Assembly (NCBI GenBank): GCA_003150755.1
Contig: QAMT01000008.1
Coordinates: forward strand, 1-14,936
Length of the DNA: 14,936 nucleotides
Direction of reading: 5' to 3'
From: Phascolarctobacterium sp.
GTDB lineage: Bacteria > Bacillota > Negativicutes > Acidaminococcales > Acidaminococcaceae
Shown here: positions 14,630 to 14,936 of the stretch, one piece after another
Position numbering within the stretch: the first letter of the stretch is position 1
Layout: every line of letters begins with the position of its first letter
The notes under the pieces: model-generated
What the model was told of the DNA's origin: nothing
Database searches by the model: none
The model's input: only the letters and a program-made list of their open reading frames with translations
Made by a program: the position numbers and the translations under genes

Positions 14630-14936
14630 GCGATTCTGTTTCTCCTTTCGGCTTGCCTTTTTGTTCTCTTTTTTCCATCTCTTTTCGTTCTTCCAACAGT
14701 TCATTGGCTAAACGTATGGTTTCCATGCAGCGATATGTACTAAACATGGCAACATGTGTTTCCTTCTCCGGAAGCGCCAGTTTCCCACTTAGCCAATGAT
14801 ACGTACTGTTTTTTGTCATATATCCCTGTGTCCAAATTTCCCTTAATGCACGATGTGCCTGTATCCGAAGGTTTCGAAGTTCCCCATCTGCCATAGTCCC
14901 AAGCGGTCTGTTATTTTTCTGGTTTGCTGAAACATA
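14580..14936 (-). CDS. DUF3268-like zinc-finger protein, C-terminal part (runs off the right edge)
   Basis: The frame is open from the right edge, so the 118 visible codons are the C-terminal part. The text NRPLGTMADGELRNLRIQAH, followed by LREIWTQGYMTKNSTYHWLSGKL and EETHVAMF-like spacing (KETHVAMFSTYRCMETIRLANEL), matches the C-terminal region of DUF3268 proteins. Their N-terminal cysteine zinc finger would lie outside the window. This family is frequent on Firmicutes conjugative and integrative elements; its role is unproven, with nucleic-acid binding likely from the zinc finger. An internal ATG at 14892-14894 has no ribosome site and falls inside the conserved block, so it is not the start. 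It leads the small membrane-protein cluster. Confidence 0.75.
   Translation of the reverse strand, partial: YVSANQKNNRPLGTMADGELRNLRIQAHRALREIWTQGYMTKNSTYHWLSGKLALPEKETHVAMFSTYRCMETIRLANELLEERKEMEKREQKGKPKGETESHDIKSHGTRYVSASGL

Noticed and set aside
1..14936. CRISPR array, insertion sequence or rRNA
   Set aside because: I saw no regularly spaced repeats, no transposase-like reading frame with terminal repeats, and no rRNA-like sequence on either strand.

Overview
The window looks like part of a mobile or accessory region from a low-to-mid GC Gram-positive anaerobe, most likely a gut Clostridia of the Lachnospiraceae type. This is inferred from strong AGGAG-type ribosome sites, a sortase-anchored surface protein built from CnaB modules, and a gene set common on conjugative elements of such bacteria: a DUF3268-type zinc-finger protein, an ERF-type annealing protein, a zinc-finger/TOPRIM primase-like protein and a DUF932-like protein. 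No integrase, relaxase, type IV secretion gene or attachment site is visible, so whether this is an ICE, plasmid or phage-like element cannot be settled here. Every gene I can support is on the minus strand, so the text below runs right to left.

Right block (14936 to 13108): the C-terminal part of a DUF3268-like protein runs off the right edge. It overlaps a 218-aa membrane protein, which is followed by a 171-aa membrane protein. A short palindromic hairpin that resembles a tRNA T-arm comes next, then a small cold-shock protein.

Control region (13107 to 12667): a hairpin follows the cold-shock gene. Next is a good sigma-A type promoter (TTGACA, 17 bases, TAATCT with an extended -10) whose spacer holds a 15-base palindrome. 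A roughly 300-base leader follows, with a 5' hairpin, an intrinsic-terminator-like hairpin with a T7 run, and two tiny ORFs joined by a TAATG overlap. This layout suggests repressor control plus attenuation.

Core operon (12666 to 6444): six tightly spaced genes encode a DUF932-like protein, two distant tandem paralogues that both end in Cys-Leu-Pro plus two residues, an unrecognised 326-aa basic protein, an ERF-family single-strand annealing protein with a long acidic linker and an ExoX-C-like tail, and a CHC2-zinc/TOPRIM (DUF3854-like) primase-like protein. Together they look like a DNA replication and recombination module with several uncharacterised partners. A long hairpin closes the operon.

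Left block (6443 to 1): a structured leader precedes a TTG-started 1769-aa sortase-anchored adhesin with a signal peptide, an Ig-like domain, a degenerate thioester-type domain and about eleven CnaB/SpaA modules. Beyond it lies a radical SAM (SPL-like) gene that runs off the left edge and appears frameshifted at its 5' end.
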